A stretch of DNA of 64,000 nt from contig NZ_CP073355.1 of the NCBI RefSeq assembly GCF_023525255.1, positions 434,001-498,000 of the forward strand. The letters run 5' to 3'. The notes beneath the pieces were generated by a model, which worked only from the letters and a program-made list of their open reading frames with translations, ran no database searches and was not told the DNA's origin. Made by a program: the position numbers and the translations under genes. Positions 1 through 9,052 of the stretch are shown here, one piece after another; the stretch's first letter is position 1, and every line of letters starts with the position of its first letter. This stretch comes from Thermospira aquatica. Its GTDB lineage: Bacteria; Spirochaetota; Brevinematia; Brevinematales; Thermospiraceae.

Positions 1-24
1 TCCGCGGTGAGAAAAAACGGAGGG

Positions 25-538
25 GGCTATTACCATGTCACAGTAAAAAGTAAAGGGTCGCTCGTTTTTCCTTGTTAAGGAGAAAACTTTAGCTATTACC
101 TTTTTGCAATGAGAATCAAAAATACAAAAGCTATTTCCTTATCACAGGAAAAAAACTTGCTCTTCCCTTATTGCAGTATGGACTCGGGAGACAAAAGCTC
201 TTCCCTTATTGCAGGGAAAAAGGAGAGGGTATATGAGCTATTCCCTTATCGCAGTGAGAACACTTGCTATTACCGTGTTGCAGTCTGGAAACCTGGCAGC
301 TATTCCCATATTGCAGTGAAAGCGTAAAACATAAAAGCTCTTCCCTTTTTCCAGCGGAAACGAAATGCCCATGAGCTATTACCTTTTCGCAGTCTGAAAA
401 CAATTTTAGCTCTTACCATAGTACAGTTAATGCGAGGGACATAAAAGCTCTTTCCCTGTTACAGTGGCAACCAAGGGACAAGCTCTTCCCGTATCACAGT
501 TTTATACTCTGCGTTCACACTGCAACAAGGTAAGAGCA
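25..538. repeat. Array of a degenerate 20-bp repeat (14 clear copies)
   Basis: Thirteen direct copies begin near 25, 91, 129, 158, 196, 236, 265, 298, 336, 374, 408, 446 and 481, and one inverted copy lies at 519-538. A worn copy near 59 also fits the spacing. The consensus is WGCTMTTMCCNTNTYRCAGT. Start-to-start spacing is 29-40 bp, most often 38, so the unique stretches between copies are only about 9-20 bp. The core GCT..TT.CC.T.T..CAGT is nearly fixed, while positions 1, 5, 8, 11, 13, 15 and 16 vary. This is not a CRISPR: the repeat is too short and degenerate, the spacers are too short, and solo copies are scattered elsewhere in the window. The open frames across it simply reflect the repeat. 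Function is unknown. Confidence 0.85.
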
Positions 539-665
539 TTTTTCTCAACCCCCAAAATCTCCCCATCGATCTTACTTTTAAAATATATAAAACATCTTTT
601 TTAACAACTATAACAAAAAATTTTCGATATATATAGTATGAAAAAATTTCTCTAAGGAGAAAACC

Positions 666-1451
666 ATGGAAAAGGATTTTTTCACACTCTCAGAAAACAG
701 GGCCTACCAGATCCTCGAAAAAGCCCTCTGGCCAGAGGGACCTATTGCCGGTGTAAGGCAAAGGCTCACCTTCTCGTGCCGGCTCGTGTATCAGTGTCCC
801 AAGTGTGGCAGACAATTTTCCTTAAAAAGCCAGTCCATCATGCGAAAAAGTCACCTCTCGCCAAAAATCTGGCTTTCTGCCATGTTTCTTGTCTGCCAGG
901 ATGGTGGCATAAACGCCGTCAAACTCTCGAAACTTCTTCATATTAGCTACAAGGCAAGCTGGCTTCTTCTTCAGAAGCTACGAAGCCTTATGCGGCCACT
1001 CGCCATCACACGAAATCCCTCCGAAAGCTTGTCAAAACCTTTTTCTTTCTCTCCGGCATCAAACGCCGCCAAAGAAAAAACTTTTCTCCCATGCAGGTTG
1101 TCGAAATTGATGCGGATGATACCCCTTCTAAACTTCACATTCATCTTGTGGATGATGTGAGTATTGGCTTTCAGACTTTTTGGCAAGCTTTTCCGCCACA
1201 CGCCCGTAGAAAAAAGAACGCCGTGGCTTTCCCACCTTAACGATGGGTTGAAAAACCTTCTTGAAGACGTCTATCACTATGGTTGTCGAAAGCACATGCA
1301 GCGCTATCTTGATGAATTCTGTTTTCGGTTTAACATCGAGGGGGTTTCTTCCAGGCTTGAAGAGCTTTTAAGAAGGCTTGGCAAACGTCGCCAGCTTCTC
1401 CCGTGGAAAAAGCTTGTTGCTGAAGGGCTTATTCTTCCCATCTGGGCGTAG
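666..1451 (+). pseudogene. Decayed IS1595 (ISXO2-like) family transposase
   Basis: The first segment, about 666-1000, reads a zinc-ribbon-like CPKCGRQF motif followed by the helical region typical of IS1595 transposases (LSPKIWLSAMFL, then a motif around YKASWLLLQKLRSLM). The frame then shifts: a second frame from about 1000 to 1233 reads VVEIDADDT, and the original frame resumes to end with HMQRYLDEFCFRFN, the conserved C-terminal block of the family. Most of the middle catalytic region is missing. At least two frameshifts make it non-functional. Inverted copies of the 20-bp repeat lie on both sides (519-538 and 1629-1648) and may be its termini. Family assignment rests on recognised motifs only. 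Confidence 0.65.
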
Positions 1452-1628
1452 GTTTTCGTTTTTTCTTTCTCAACACATTTCCTGCGTCTGTCAAATAGAA
1501 AACTAAAAGTTTTTGTTTCATTTTGTTTTTTTGAATTTTTTTCATCCTTTTGAAAGAAAAGGACAGGAAAAACTCGAAAATTCATGGTGAAAACGTTTTT
1601 TTCGTGAGGTAAAAGATGAAAAAACATA

Positions 1629-1831
1629 TGCTATTACCTTGTTGCAGTTTTTAGCACCTTATACCCCATAGTATGGTGACGGCTTTCCTGCGATAAGGTA
1701 AGAGCAATTTTGGCAAATCTCGCGTTAAACGTTTAACTTGAGTTTCTCTTCCACACTCTTGAGTGAAAAGACATTTGATCTTACCTTCTTACAGCTAAAA
1801 ACTGTTTTTTTAGCTCTTCCCTTGTTATAGT
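1629..1831. repeat. Four further copies of the 20-bp repeat
   Basis: Copies lie at 1629-1648 (+), 1687-1706 (inverted), 1776-1795 (+, start worn) and 1812-1831 (+, with TAGT in place of CAGT). The copy at 1629 is the inverse of the one at 519-538 with a single mismatch over 20 bp, so the IS1595-like relic sits between inverted copies. Confidence 0.8.
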
Positions 1832-2372
1832 GAAAAACCTGGCCGGAAACTGCAAAAAGGAAATAGCTCCCACTCTCCGCGCACGATATACAAGTCACTC
1901 ACAAAGCGAAAAGAGTATGGAGTGGGAGATTCTTCTCTCCACCCACAAAAGCTCAAACCAAAAATTCCCCTTCAAAAAATTCCCCTTTAAAAGCAAAAAG
2001 AAAAAGCCTTCAGGCCCCTACAGACCCTTTTTCTCTTCCCCCGACAAAAATCCGATCTCACATATACAGAAGGGTCGTTGTACTTTGTGCCTTTATAGCC
2101 ATTTATGGTAAAAACTAAAAAATACTTTATAGAACTAAAACCATAGAAATCTTTCCATAATTCCATGAGTATTCTTCATTTTCTTTTTGAAGACGAAGAT
2201 TCTTTATTCTTTTTGTTGTTTCTTTTTCATCCCTTTCAAGATCAATGTAAAAACAAACTTTGGTAGTATACAAACCTAAACTCATCGGCACTTTCTTTTT
2301 TTACCTTTTTCCATCCTTGATCTCCGTAGGTTTAGTCTATCAAACACGAGAGACGTGAATTTTCTCAAAACT
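1832..2372. other. Gene-free, low-complexity stretch
   Basis: No credible coding region is seen. There is a 93-codon open frame at 1830-2111, but its lysine- and serine-rich composition, lack of a ribosome binding site and start inside a 20-bp repeat argue against it. The stretch has A-rich runs, including a short direct duplication (TTCCCCTT.AAA) near 1968-1990. Confidence 0.5.
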
Positions 2373-3000
2373 TTACTTCAAAACCCGCACATTCACGAGC
2401 TTGTACCTGTCGGGAAGCGTCTCAGTTCCATCCTCCATGATCGTCTTGTTAAGAATACCTCGGAAACCAGTACTCGCCTTTTGTGTAAACTTGATAATCG
2501 TTGATGTCAAAAACCACTCCCTTTAAAATCAAGCCTTTGCAGCCTCATCGTCGTTTTGTCAATAAAAAGAATATACTCGTTGGCCGTGTTTCGGAGAGAA
2601 AGTATAACACTTTTCATCCTCGGCCAGAGTGGTAAGCGTATAATTCTCCCATGCCTTTTTACTCGGCACACTCAAAAGAAGCGGCCCAAGAGTAAAGAAC
2701 CACATAGGGCTGGAAAATATCCCCATACAACTCTGTGCCATCCTCTGTAAGTCCTCGCACCTCAAGCTGCATCCCCTTTCCCCTTTGATAACGAATAATA
2801 ACACGTGTCTTCTCTCCTGGTTTTACCATATCTTTGGGTATAGTACCCAGTTTCTTCTCAATCGGTCCCCCCTGGAGTTCTGCCTCGAACGCTGGAGGAA
2901 GCGCTTCAACAAGATTTTTATGAAACTTCACCACAAATGCCTTGTCCACACCAAAACCAATCGAAACAAATACGAACAAAAAAAGCCCGTATTTACGCAT
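2373..3000 (-). pseudogene. Broken secreted LolA-like (outer-membrane lipoprotein-sorting-like) gene
   Basis: Reading from 3000, a signal peptide (MRKYGLFLFVFVSIGFGVDKAF) leads into a 113-codon frame that stops at 2659. Coding-like sequence carries on in other frames. One reads a VVFDINDYQVYTKGEYWF-type stretch near 2460-2520. Another ends with MEDGTETLPDRYKLVNVRVL before a stop at 2373. The series of beta-rich segments recalls spirochaetal outer-membrane lipoprotein-sorting proteins (periplasmic LolA fold). At least two or three frameshifts are needed to join the pieces. It keeps a good promoter and a ribosome binding site (GAGGAGGGG) upstream, so decay seems recent. IS-A copy 1 inserted just upstream of the promoter. 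Confidence 0.5.
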
Positions 3001-3027
3001 ATTCCCCTCCTCGTCTTTTTATACGTT

Positions 3028-3056
3028 ATTATACACCCATTTTGCCAGAATATCAA
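3028..3056 (-). promoter_or_regulatory. Sigma-70 promoter for the LolA-like pseudogene
   Basis: On the minus strand, TTGATA (3056-3051) and a perfect TATAAT (3033-3028) are separated by 17 nt. The IS-A copy 1 boundary lies only 6 bp upstream of the -35 box. Confidence 0.7.
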
Positions 3057-3150
3057 CTTTCCGAATTGCTTCATAATAAAAGTACTCGAAAAGGGAACGT
3101 TGCTTCAAAATAAAAAAGTACTTTAAATTTGTGTAAAATAATCCAGTTCA

Positions 3151-3219
3151 TGGCTCGACAAGCTCGCCAACCGTGGCTCGACAAGCTCGCCAACCGTGGC
3201 TCGACAGGCTCGCCAACCG
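3151..3219. repeat. Three perfect-register 23-bp tandem repeats inside IS-A
   Basis: Units at 3151-3173, 3174-3196 and 3197-3219 differ by a single A/G. Each contains CTCGACARGCTCGCC. The related IS-A copy 4 has two units at the same place. IS-A copies 2 and 3 lack them and have a plain leader there. Confidence 0.9.
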
Positions 3220-3233
3220 GAATTGGGTTGGCG

Positions 3234-4468
3234 ATGTTTGAAAGGAGACCTATTTACAGGTAAACGGCGAAATGATATGCTGAGCTTGTCGAAGCAAGAG
3301 TATCAAAAACAATAAAAAGGAAAAAATAAGAATGCTGGATTATTTTGTGAGGATAACAGGCCTAAAAAATCGAAACTATGCCGCCAGGCTCTTGAGGCAG
3401 CACGGAAAAACCATCTATGTAGGCAAGAAAAATTACCTTAAAGCCGACATAACCAAGAAGGGCAAAAGACCTGGCAGAAAGAAAAAATTCGGCGAAGAGG
3501 AACTAAAACTTCTAAAAAAGGTCTGGGAAATTGAAAACTACATGTGTGCAAAAGCACTTAAAGCCGATTCTCAATGAAGTTTTAGATAATCTCTTAGCAA
3601 ACGGACATCTCCACGGTTCTCCACAGGCTATAGAAAACTTGCGCCATATAAGTGCCTCAAGTATTGACCGACTTTTGAAACAAGAGCGTAAAAAGCTTGA
3701 GATAAAAGGACGAAAAGGTACAAAGCCTGGAACGCTATTAAAGCAACAAATAGCTATACGCACGTGGGCAGAGTGGGATGAAAATTGCCCTGGTTTTATG
3801 GAGATTGATCTGGTTGCCCATGAGGGAGGAAATAGCCGGGGAGATTTTGCTCAAACATTAAATATGGTGGATGTTTGGAGCGGTTGGACAGAACTTGTGG
3901 CAATCAAAAACAAAGCTTCAAAATGGGTAAGAGAAGCCATAGAAAAAGTCAAAGACTTCCTTTTGAGTTACGGGAATTGATTCTGATACGGTGCTGAATT
4001 TATTAATCATCCTCTACGCGATTGGTGTGAGAAGCACCAGATAAAATTTACAAGGGCTCCCGTTCCAATGATAACTGCTACGTTGAGCAGAAAAACTATT
4101 CCATAGTCCGCCAGAATGTTGGATACTTCCGCTACGATACCGAGGAAGAAGTCTACTACTTGAACCGACTCTATGCGTATCTCAGGCTTTATGCCAACTT
4201 TTCAACGGTTATGAAAATGACAGAGAAAAAGAGAATCGGAAGCAAGGTGCAAAAGAAGCATGATGATATTAAAACTCCCTACCAACGGCTTTTAGAAAGC
4301 TCTTATGTAAGTGAGGCACAAAAGGAACGCCTAACAAGGCTTTATAAGGCTCTCGATTTGTTTCACCTAAGACAAAAAATTACAGCTTGCCAGAGAAAAC
4401 TTTTCAGCCTTCAAAAGAAAAAGAATGTAAAAAACAAAAATTTGGAGGAAACTGTATGGAATTTTTGA
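3234..4468 (+). pseudogene. IS-A transposase, copy 1 (multiple lesions)
   Basis: This is the same protein as in copies 2-4, an integrase-fold (DDE) transposase of roughly 420 residues when rebuilt. The start region reads MFERRPIYR and then a stop. A 24-bp repeat insertion (3273-3296) and small indels follow. The remaining frames are 3332-3577, 3531-3980 (MEIDLVAHEGG with the first catalytic Asp) and 4160-4468. The part with the second Asp and Glu (about 3980-4090) is frameshifted. It cannot be functional. The family is possibly ISNCY or IS481-like, judged from the DSDTGAEF and ND..YVEQKN motifs seen in the better copies. Confidence 0.8.
3273..3296. repeat. 24-bp short repeat inserted in IS-A coding region
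   Basis: Relative to copies 2 and 3, 24 bp containing GCTGAGCTTGTCGAAGC are inserted after the codon for Lys in the start region of the transposase. The identical 24 bp are present at the same site in copy 4 (39166-39189). The core resembles the TTCGACAAGCTCAG-type short repeats found in many bacterial genomes. Confidence 0.85.
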
Positions 4469-4551
4469 GTACTTTTTTTTATGAGGCAATGATTCGAATT
4501 TCGAGTACTTTTTTATTTGACGCAACGGGATGATGTTAAAGATTTCCTTTT

Positions 4552-4700
4552 TCGATACGGACTCCGTCCTACTCTGCAACCGCCCCCGTTCGTCTCGATA
4601 CACTCCGTTACTCGACGAACGACACCACCCAGTCGCCGAGTAGCCCCGCAGGGGCGTATCGAGGCGACCGAGTAGCCCCAACTGCAACATGGGAAGAGCA
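4552..4700. repeat. Palindromic TCGATACG-type repeat cluster plus a 20-bp repeat
   Basis: The region 4552-4680 contains several units of the CTCGATAC...ACTCG(GC)GAC type in both orientations, including a GTATCGAGGCGACCGAGTAG block. The same family fills 48270-48500. It is directly followed by an inverted copy of the 20-bp repeat (ACTGCAACATGGGAAGAGCA, 4681-4700). The overlapping short open frames on the minus strand are artefacts of the repeats. Confidence 0.75.
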
Positions 4701-4803
4701 TTTTCTCCCGAACTTTCCACGGTAGCGGCGAAACAGAAAGCCAATTTCTCCATCCGCTAAATCACATTATCTTAATAAAACTATTCTGAAAAAATCATAA
4801 ATA

Positions 4804-4832
4804 TTGATAAACAGAACAAAAAGCCTTATAAT
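4804..4832 (+). promoter_or_regulatory. Sigma-70 promoter of the restriction-remnant operon
   Basis: TTGATA (4804-4809), 17-nt spacer, perfect TATAAT (4827-4832). It lies about 20 nt before the first small frame at 4853. Confidence 0.7.
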
Positions 4833-4852
4833 TTACAGAAAAAGGAAAAAAC

Positions 4853-4997
4853 ATGCGTGAGGAGCTGAAAAAAAGAAAAACTGATATCATACACATTGGG
4901 AAGGCTTAAAATGGCAGAAAAAGAAGCAAAAGAAGAACAGGAAAAAGCAGAAGAAAAACTTAAAGATGTATTAAAACAACGGGGGTTTGAGATATAG
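4853..4997 (+). pseudogene. Two tiny frames, probable remnant of a type I methylase (hsdM) end
   Basis: An 18-codon frame (4853-4909) is followed one base later by a 28-codon frame (4911-4997, MAEKEAKEEQEKAEEKLKDV...). Both have purine-rich leaders. The second one's stop codon overlaps the ribosome binding site of the AlbA-type gene. The charged helix resembles the C-terminal tail of HsdM proteins, and the position before a regulator and hsdS matches type I loci, so I infer a nearly deleted hsdM. Genuine small proteins from the promoter at 4804 cannot be excluded. Confidence 0.35.
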
Positions 4998-5007
4998 GAG
5001 AAGTGTT

Positions 5008-6327
5008 ATGGAAAACCAGGAAACAGAATACAAAGAATCGTGGCACGATGACTATTTAGAAACGATTTCTGCTTTTGCAAACACCCAAGGAGGCAAACTT
5101 ATCATTGGAATTGACGATAAAAATGAGATTATAGGAGTAAAAAACGCAAAAGAGTTATTAGAGAATCTCCCCAATAAAATCATTCATAAATTAAACATTA
5201 TTCCAGAAATTCAGTCGCGAACGAGAGAAGGAAAAGAGATTATAGAAATTGTTATAAAACCATCAAGTTTTCCAGTATCTTACAATGGCAGGTTTTATAG
5301 GCGTTCGGGTAGTACTACTCAACAACTCAATGGCCAGGAGCTTATGAATTTTCTTCTTGAAAAAAGTGGGCAATCGTGGGATGAAATTGTTGAACCTAAA
5401 GCCAGCTTAGAAGAGATTGATGAAAAAGCAATTGAGAATTTTATTCAACTTGCTAAAGATAAAATTCCGTCAATTGAAACCGAGACAAATTGGGTTAATA
5501 TTTTAAAGAAACTGAAATTAATCGAAAGCGATAAGTTAAAAAGGGCAGCCATTTTGCTTTTTGGGAAAAATCCACAGGATTTTTATATACAGGCAGTAAC
5601 CCGTATAGGCAAATTCAGGACTCCTACGGACGTCGTATCAACAGATATAATTGAAGGTAATCTCTTTGACCAATTACAAAAAACGCTTGAACTTTTACGA
5701 ACCAAGTACCTTATAAGTAAAATTGAATACGAGGACATTCATCGCCGGGAAATCCTTGAATACCCTTATGAAGCCCTGAGGGAAGCTATTATAAACGCAC
5801 TTATTCATAGAGACTATTTAGGTAAGTCCCAGATACAGATACGAATATACGATGACAAACTGATTATAATGAATGAAGGAAAACTACCCCCTGACATACC
5901 TGTTGAGAAATTAAAGACCGACCATATATCCAGGCCGAGGAATCCACTCCTTGCGAGGGTATTTTATTATGCTGGTTTTATTGAAACCTGGGGTAGGGGT
6001 ACCATAAAAATAGTACAGGAGTGTAAAAAGCAGGGACTTCCAGAGCCAGATTTTGAAAACGATAGCGGTGTGATGAAAGTAACTCTCTATAAAGATATTT
6101 ATAATGAAGAAAATTTAAGAAAGATGGGACTGAGCGAAAGACAAATAAAAGCGGTTAGGTATGTGAAAGAGAAAGGGAAAATAACAAATAAAGAGTATCG
6201 TGAAATATCAGGACTTTCAGACGAAGGAGTACGCCTTGACCTAAATGAACTGGTAAAGAAAAAAATATTATTATCAAAAGGTAAAGGAAGAAATACTTAT
6301 TATGTCATTGGAAAATTTGGAGATTAA
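5008..6327 (+). CDS. AlbA_2 (Schlafen-like) domain transcriptional regulator / ATP-binding protein
   Basis: The 439-residue protein belongs to the 'putative DNA-binding domain' family often found inside type I restriction operons. Residues about 5-115 form the AlbA_2 domain (ETEYKESWHDDYLETISAFANTQGG..., then FPVSYNGRFYRRSGS). The middle holds a GHKL-like ATPase region (EALREAIINALIHRDY, about residues 258-273, and GFIETWGRGTIKIV). The C-terminal about 70 residues are a winged helix (KITNKEYREISGLSDEGVRLDLNELV). ATG 5008 is chosen because AGGAG at 4996-5000 lies 7 nt upstream; an in-frame TTG at 4987 lacks one. The AT-rich base composition differs from the core genes, suggesting transfer. Its regulatory target is unknown. 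Confidence 0.8.
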   Translation: MENQETEYKESWHDDYLETISAFANTQGGKLIIGIDDKNEIIGVKNAKELLENLPNKIIHKLNIIPEIQSRTREGKEIIEIVIKPSSFPVSYNGRFYRRSGSTTQQLNGQELMNFLLEKSGQSWDEIVEPKASLEEIDEKAIENFIQLAKDKIPSIETETNWVNILKKLKLIESDKLKRAAILLFGKNPQDFYIQAVTRIGKFRTPTDVVSTDIIEGNLFDQLQKTLELLRTKYLISKIEYEDIHRREILEYPYEALREAIINALIHRDYLGKSQIQIRIYDDKLIIMNEGKLPPDIPVEKLKTDHISRPRNPLLARVFYYAGFIETWGRGTIKIVQECKKQGLPEPDFENDSGVMKVTLYKDIYNEENLRKMGLSERQIKAVRYVKEKGKITNKEYREISGLSDEGVRLDLNELVKKKILLSKGKGRNTYYVIGKFGD

Positions 6328-6426
6328 CTGGCAATTTCTTGGCGATTTTGGCGATTACCTAGCGATAGGGGCATTAAAGGGGCGCCAAAGGGGCAACAAA
6401 GACGACAAAAAAGGGAGTGATAAAAT

Positions 6427-7054
6427 ATGGAAATCACTACATCGAAACAGAATAACACCCTCCAGAACGAAAACTACAAACAAACCGAACTTGGACCACT
6501 TCCACAGGAGTGGGAGGTGGTGAGGTTGGGGGAGGTAATTATTCCAGACAGAGAAAAAATAAAAGCAAAAGATTATTCTGGTAAAGAAAAAATTGTTGAA
6601 AAAATTTCTTTTGATAGAGGTGTGATTGTATTTAGGGATAAAAATAAAACTGCAACAGACCTCTTTAAAGTTGATAAAGAAAGGCTTTTAATATCAAAAA
6701 TTAATTTTCATCAAGGGGCTGTTGCAATAACTCCTGATACAACGGTTGCTACAACACATTATGATATCTATAAAGTATTAGAAAATTCAAATATACTTTA
6801 TTTATGGTATTATTTCCGCTCAGATGCATTCAAAAAATTATTTGCAGAAGAAATTAAATTTCGTGGGTACAAAAAAGAAGCTAATTTTCAATTTATAAAG
6901 GATTTTACAATCCCCCCCCCCGCCCCTTTCCGTCCAGCAAGAAATCGTTGCCAAAATCGAAGCCGAGAGCAAGGTTATCGAAAGTTGCCGGGAACTCATA
7001 AAAACCTACGAAGAAAAAATCAAGCGTGTCATCGATAAAGTCTGGGGGGAGTGA
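6427..7054 (+). pseudogene. hsdS: Half-size type I restriction specificity subunit (HsdS), frameshifted at a C10 tract
   Basis: The N-terminal LGPLPQEWEVVRLGEVI is the standard entry into an HsdS target recognition domain, and about 160 residues of a single recognition domain follow. The frame then reaches a run of ten C (6912-6921) and continues out of phase as an arginine-rich tail to a stop at 7038. In another phase the sequence reads the expected HsdS linker PLSVQQEIVAKIEAES...YEEKIKRVIDKVWGE, ending at 7054. A run of nine C would restore one frame of 208 residues. Only one recognition domain exists, so even in frame it would be a half-subunit. No hsdR or complete hsdM is nearby. The C tract could be a slippage switch or simply decay. 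Confidence 0.7.
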
Positions 7055-7132
7055 TGCAGGTACTGTCATGGGCAAATAGGCACCTTCCTCACCTGCTAAA
7101 AACCTCCTGAACAGACCTCTCTCTGAGACCCC

Positions 7133-9052
7133 TTACACGGCTTTGTTGGTGGCCTTTGCCTCGCCAGTGGTAACCTTGAGCTTCTCCAGGCAAGTTACCA
7201 CTTCTCTTGAGATGTCCTCCATCTCCTTGTAAAGCTTTTGCGCCCTTTCCCTGTCTCCTCTATTCCAAGCGATAACCACCTCCTTTGCAAGGGCGTGAAG
7301 TCGTACATGAGGCTCATCGATCGCCTTAAAAACCTGCAAATTCCCAAAACGCTGGACCCCCTCGCTCACATACCACTTCCCAAACCGACATTGACGGTGA
7401 TCGGGGAGATTGGATGGATCGAGTACCACATCGCCTATTAACGATGCCGCTATTTTTCCAACATAGAGTCTGTGGTCGGTCTTCGCAATATCAAATATCA
7501 TCTTCTCACTTTCTTCCGTCCTGAATTCAAATGTCGCACTTCTCAATTGTTCCGTAACCATAATTAAAGTATTTACCTCATGCATGACATCATGAGCCAT
7601 TGTTTCTATGTTCTTTGATTCCATGGAGACCTTTTCCACGTTCCTTGCTACCTCATGGGATGCGGTGGCTTGCTCCTCTACGGCCGCAGTAATATCTGTT
7701 ACCTGATTTTTTACCTCCTGAACAGCATTCGTAATAGCATGCAAAACCCCCGTAACCTTCTCGATGTAATCTGAAACTTTGGTAACTTCCTGAGACGTTT
7801 TTCCCATAGAGGACACCGTCTGACGGATTTCTTTCTGAATGGATTGTATTTCTTCTGTAATTTCTGTTGTGGCTTTGAGGGTTTTTTCAGCGAGATTTCT
7901 TACTTCCTCAGCCACTACGGCAAATCCTTTTCCTTGTTTTCCAGCTCGTGCCGCCTCAATTGTCGCATTCAACGCGAGGAGATTGGTTTGATCAGCGATG
8001 TCCTTGATGATGGCAACGATATCGCCTATCTCGGTCGAGCGCTTATGAAGTTTTTCAACCATTGCTTTGAGTTCTTCGGTGGATTCCCCGAGATTGGTGA
8101 TGATAACGCCAGCATCACTGGCCATCTTTTTACCTTCTTCGCTTTTTTGCATCGCTTTTTCCGAGTTCTCCGCAGCGCGTGTTGCACTATTTGCTATCTC
8201 GTTTATCGTCTGACTCATCTCTTCGGCCGCTGTCGCTATCTGAGTTGCCTCAAAAGCTTGCAAAGACACCCCATCTTTTGTTCTCTGCCCCTGAACTCTT
8301 AGATTATCCACCGTGGAAACAACTGTATTAGAAGCAACCACCAGCTTGTTGAAAATTTTCTTAAAAGAGGTAAGCATATGCTGAAGATCTGTATAAAGCA
8401 TGGCTATTTCATCTTTACCCTTTAGCTCGGGAAGAGTGACATCGAGATGTCCTTTAGTCAATTCCTTTATCCTCTCGGTAAGGCCAAGGATCAAGGATAC
8501 GATATTGCGCTGCATAAAGACAGCAAAACCCACAAGAATAACCAAATTCACAACCAGCAGAGAAATCTGAATCACCCGCAATATCTTCACATTCTCATCA
8601 ATGGCAAAAAGAGACACTGCCCTGTCCATTTCCTGGAGAAAAATTCTACTCTTTTCAAACAGGGCAGGAGCAAAGGCAGGATCCTCCTTCGCTTTCTGGA
8701 TGGTTTCTTTATACTGTTTCCATGCATCTTCTACCATTCTCATTTGAAATAGAACTCTCTCTTCTGTAGTCCTGGGAAGTTTCAACTCTCGATCACCCTC
8801 TATCAAGCCGTGCATAATTCGATCAACAAAAGCCATCGCCTGTTGAAGTTCGGCTTCATGATCTACACCCTGGTATTTTGCCAGAACATAAGAGGCAATC
8901 TGTTGTGATAAAAATCTTTGTTTTCCTAAAAAATTGACCACGTTATCTTTTTCACTGATCAAGGTAAGTTGAAAAAGAAGAATGGATGTGTTTACCAGAG
9001 AAATAACAGCGAGAATTACCCACGCTATATTGGAGCGGGTGGAAATCCTCAT
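7133..9052 (-). CDS. Methyl-accepting chemotaxis protein with PilJ-type sensor and CZB domain
   Basis: The 639-residue inner-membrane chemoreceptor relays ligand binding to CheA/CheW. A first membrane segment is at about 8-30. The periplasmic region resembles the PilJ/NIT-like four-helix sensor ([17 protein letters not shown]). A second membrane segment at about 160-183 is followed by a HAMP domain. The cytoplasmic signalling hairpin centres on the conserved tip [20 protein letters not shown]. The C-terminal about 100 residues form a chemoreceptor zinc-binding (CZB) domain, with [16 protein letters not shown] and [10 protein letters not shown] supplying the Cys and His ligands. GGAGGAGG precedes the start. 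Its upstream region is cut by IS-B copy 1 only about 50 bp away, next to a TCCGATAA sequence resembling a sigma-28 -10 box. Confidence 0.93.
   Translation of the reverse strand: MRISTRSNIAWVILAVISLVNTSILLFQLTLISEKDNVVNFLGKQRFLSQQIASYVLAKYQGVDHEAELQQAMAFVDRIMHGLIEGDRELKLPRTTEERVLFQMRMVEDAWKQYKETIQKAKEDPAFAPALFEKSRIFLQEMDRAVSLFAIDENVKILRVIQISLLVVNLVILVGFAVFMQRNIVSLILGLTERIKELTKGHLDVTLPELKGKDEIAMLYTDLQHMLTSFKKIFNKLVVASNTVVSTVDNLRVQGQRTKDGVSLQAFEATQIATAAEEMSQTINEIANSATRAAENSEKAMQKSEEGKKMASDAGVIITNLGESTEELKAMVEKLHKRSTEIGDIVAIIKDIADQTNLLALNATIEAARAGKQGKGFAVVAEEVRNLAEKTLKATTEITEEIQSIQKEIRQTVSSMGKTSQEVTKVSDYIEKVTGVLHAITNAVQEVKNQVTDITAAVEEQATASHEVARNVEKVSMESKNIETMAHDVMHEVNTLIMVTEQLRSATFEFRTEESEKMIFDIAKTDHRLYVGKIAASLIGDVVLDPSNLPDHRQCRFGKWYVSEGVQRFGNLQVFKAIDEPHVRLHALAKEVVIAWNRGDRERAQKLYKEMEDISREVVTCLEKLKVTTGEAKATNKAV

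Larger units (their letters stand above)
3062..4529 (+). mobile_element. IS-A copy 1 (DDE transposon, inactivated)
   Basis: Its boundaries are inferred by comparing four copies: it starts at CGAATTGC and ends at GCAACGGG. Each end carries two near-copies of a TTGC.TCA..ATAAAAAAGTACT block about 37 bp apart, in inverted orientation between ends. No 5-bp target duplication is visible here (CTTTC versus ATGAT), unlike copy 2. It carries two insertions of short repeats (3151-3219 and 3273-3296), also present at the same internal positions in copy 4. Immediately downstream lies a cluster of another palindromic repeat. Confidence 0.85.

Noticed and set aside
109-327. A repetitive 72-residue protein (LFPYRS, YYRVAV and SYSHIAV motifs)
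   Set aside because: It is a translation of the DNA repeats in shifting phases, has no ribosome binding site, and the repeats occur elsewhere without an open frame.
25-538. CRISPR array
   Set aside because: Repeats are 20 bp and degenerate, intervals are only 9-20 bp, copies occur alone elsewhere and in both orientations, and no cas genes are present.
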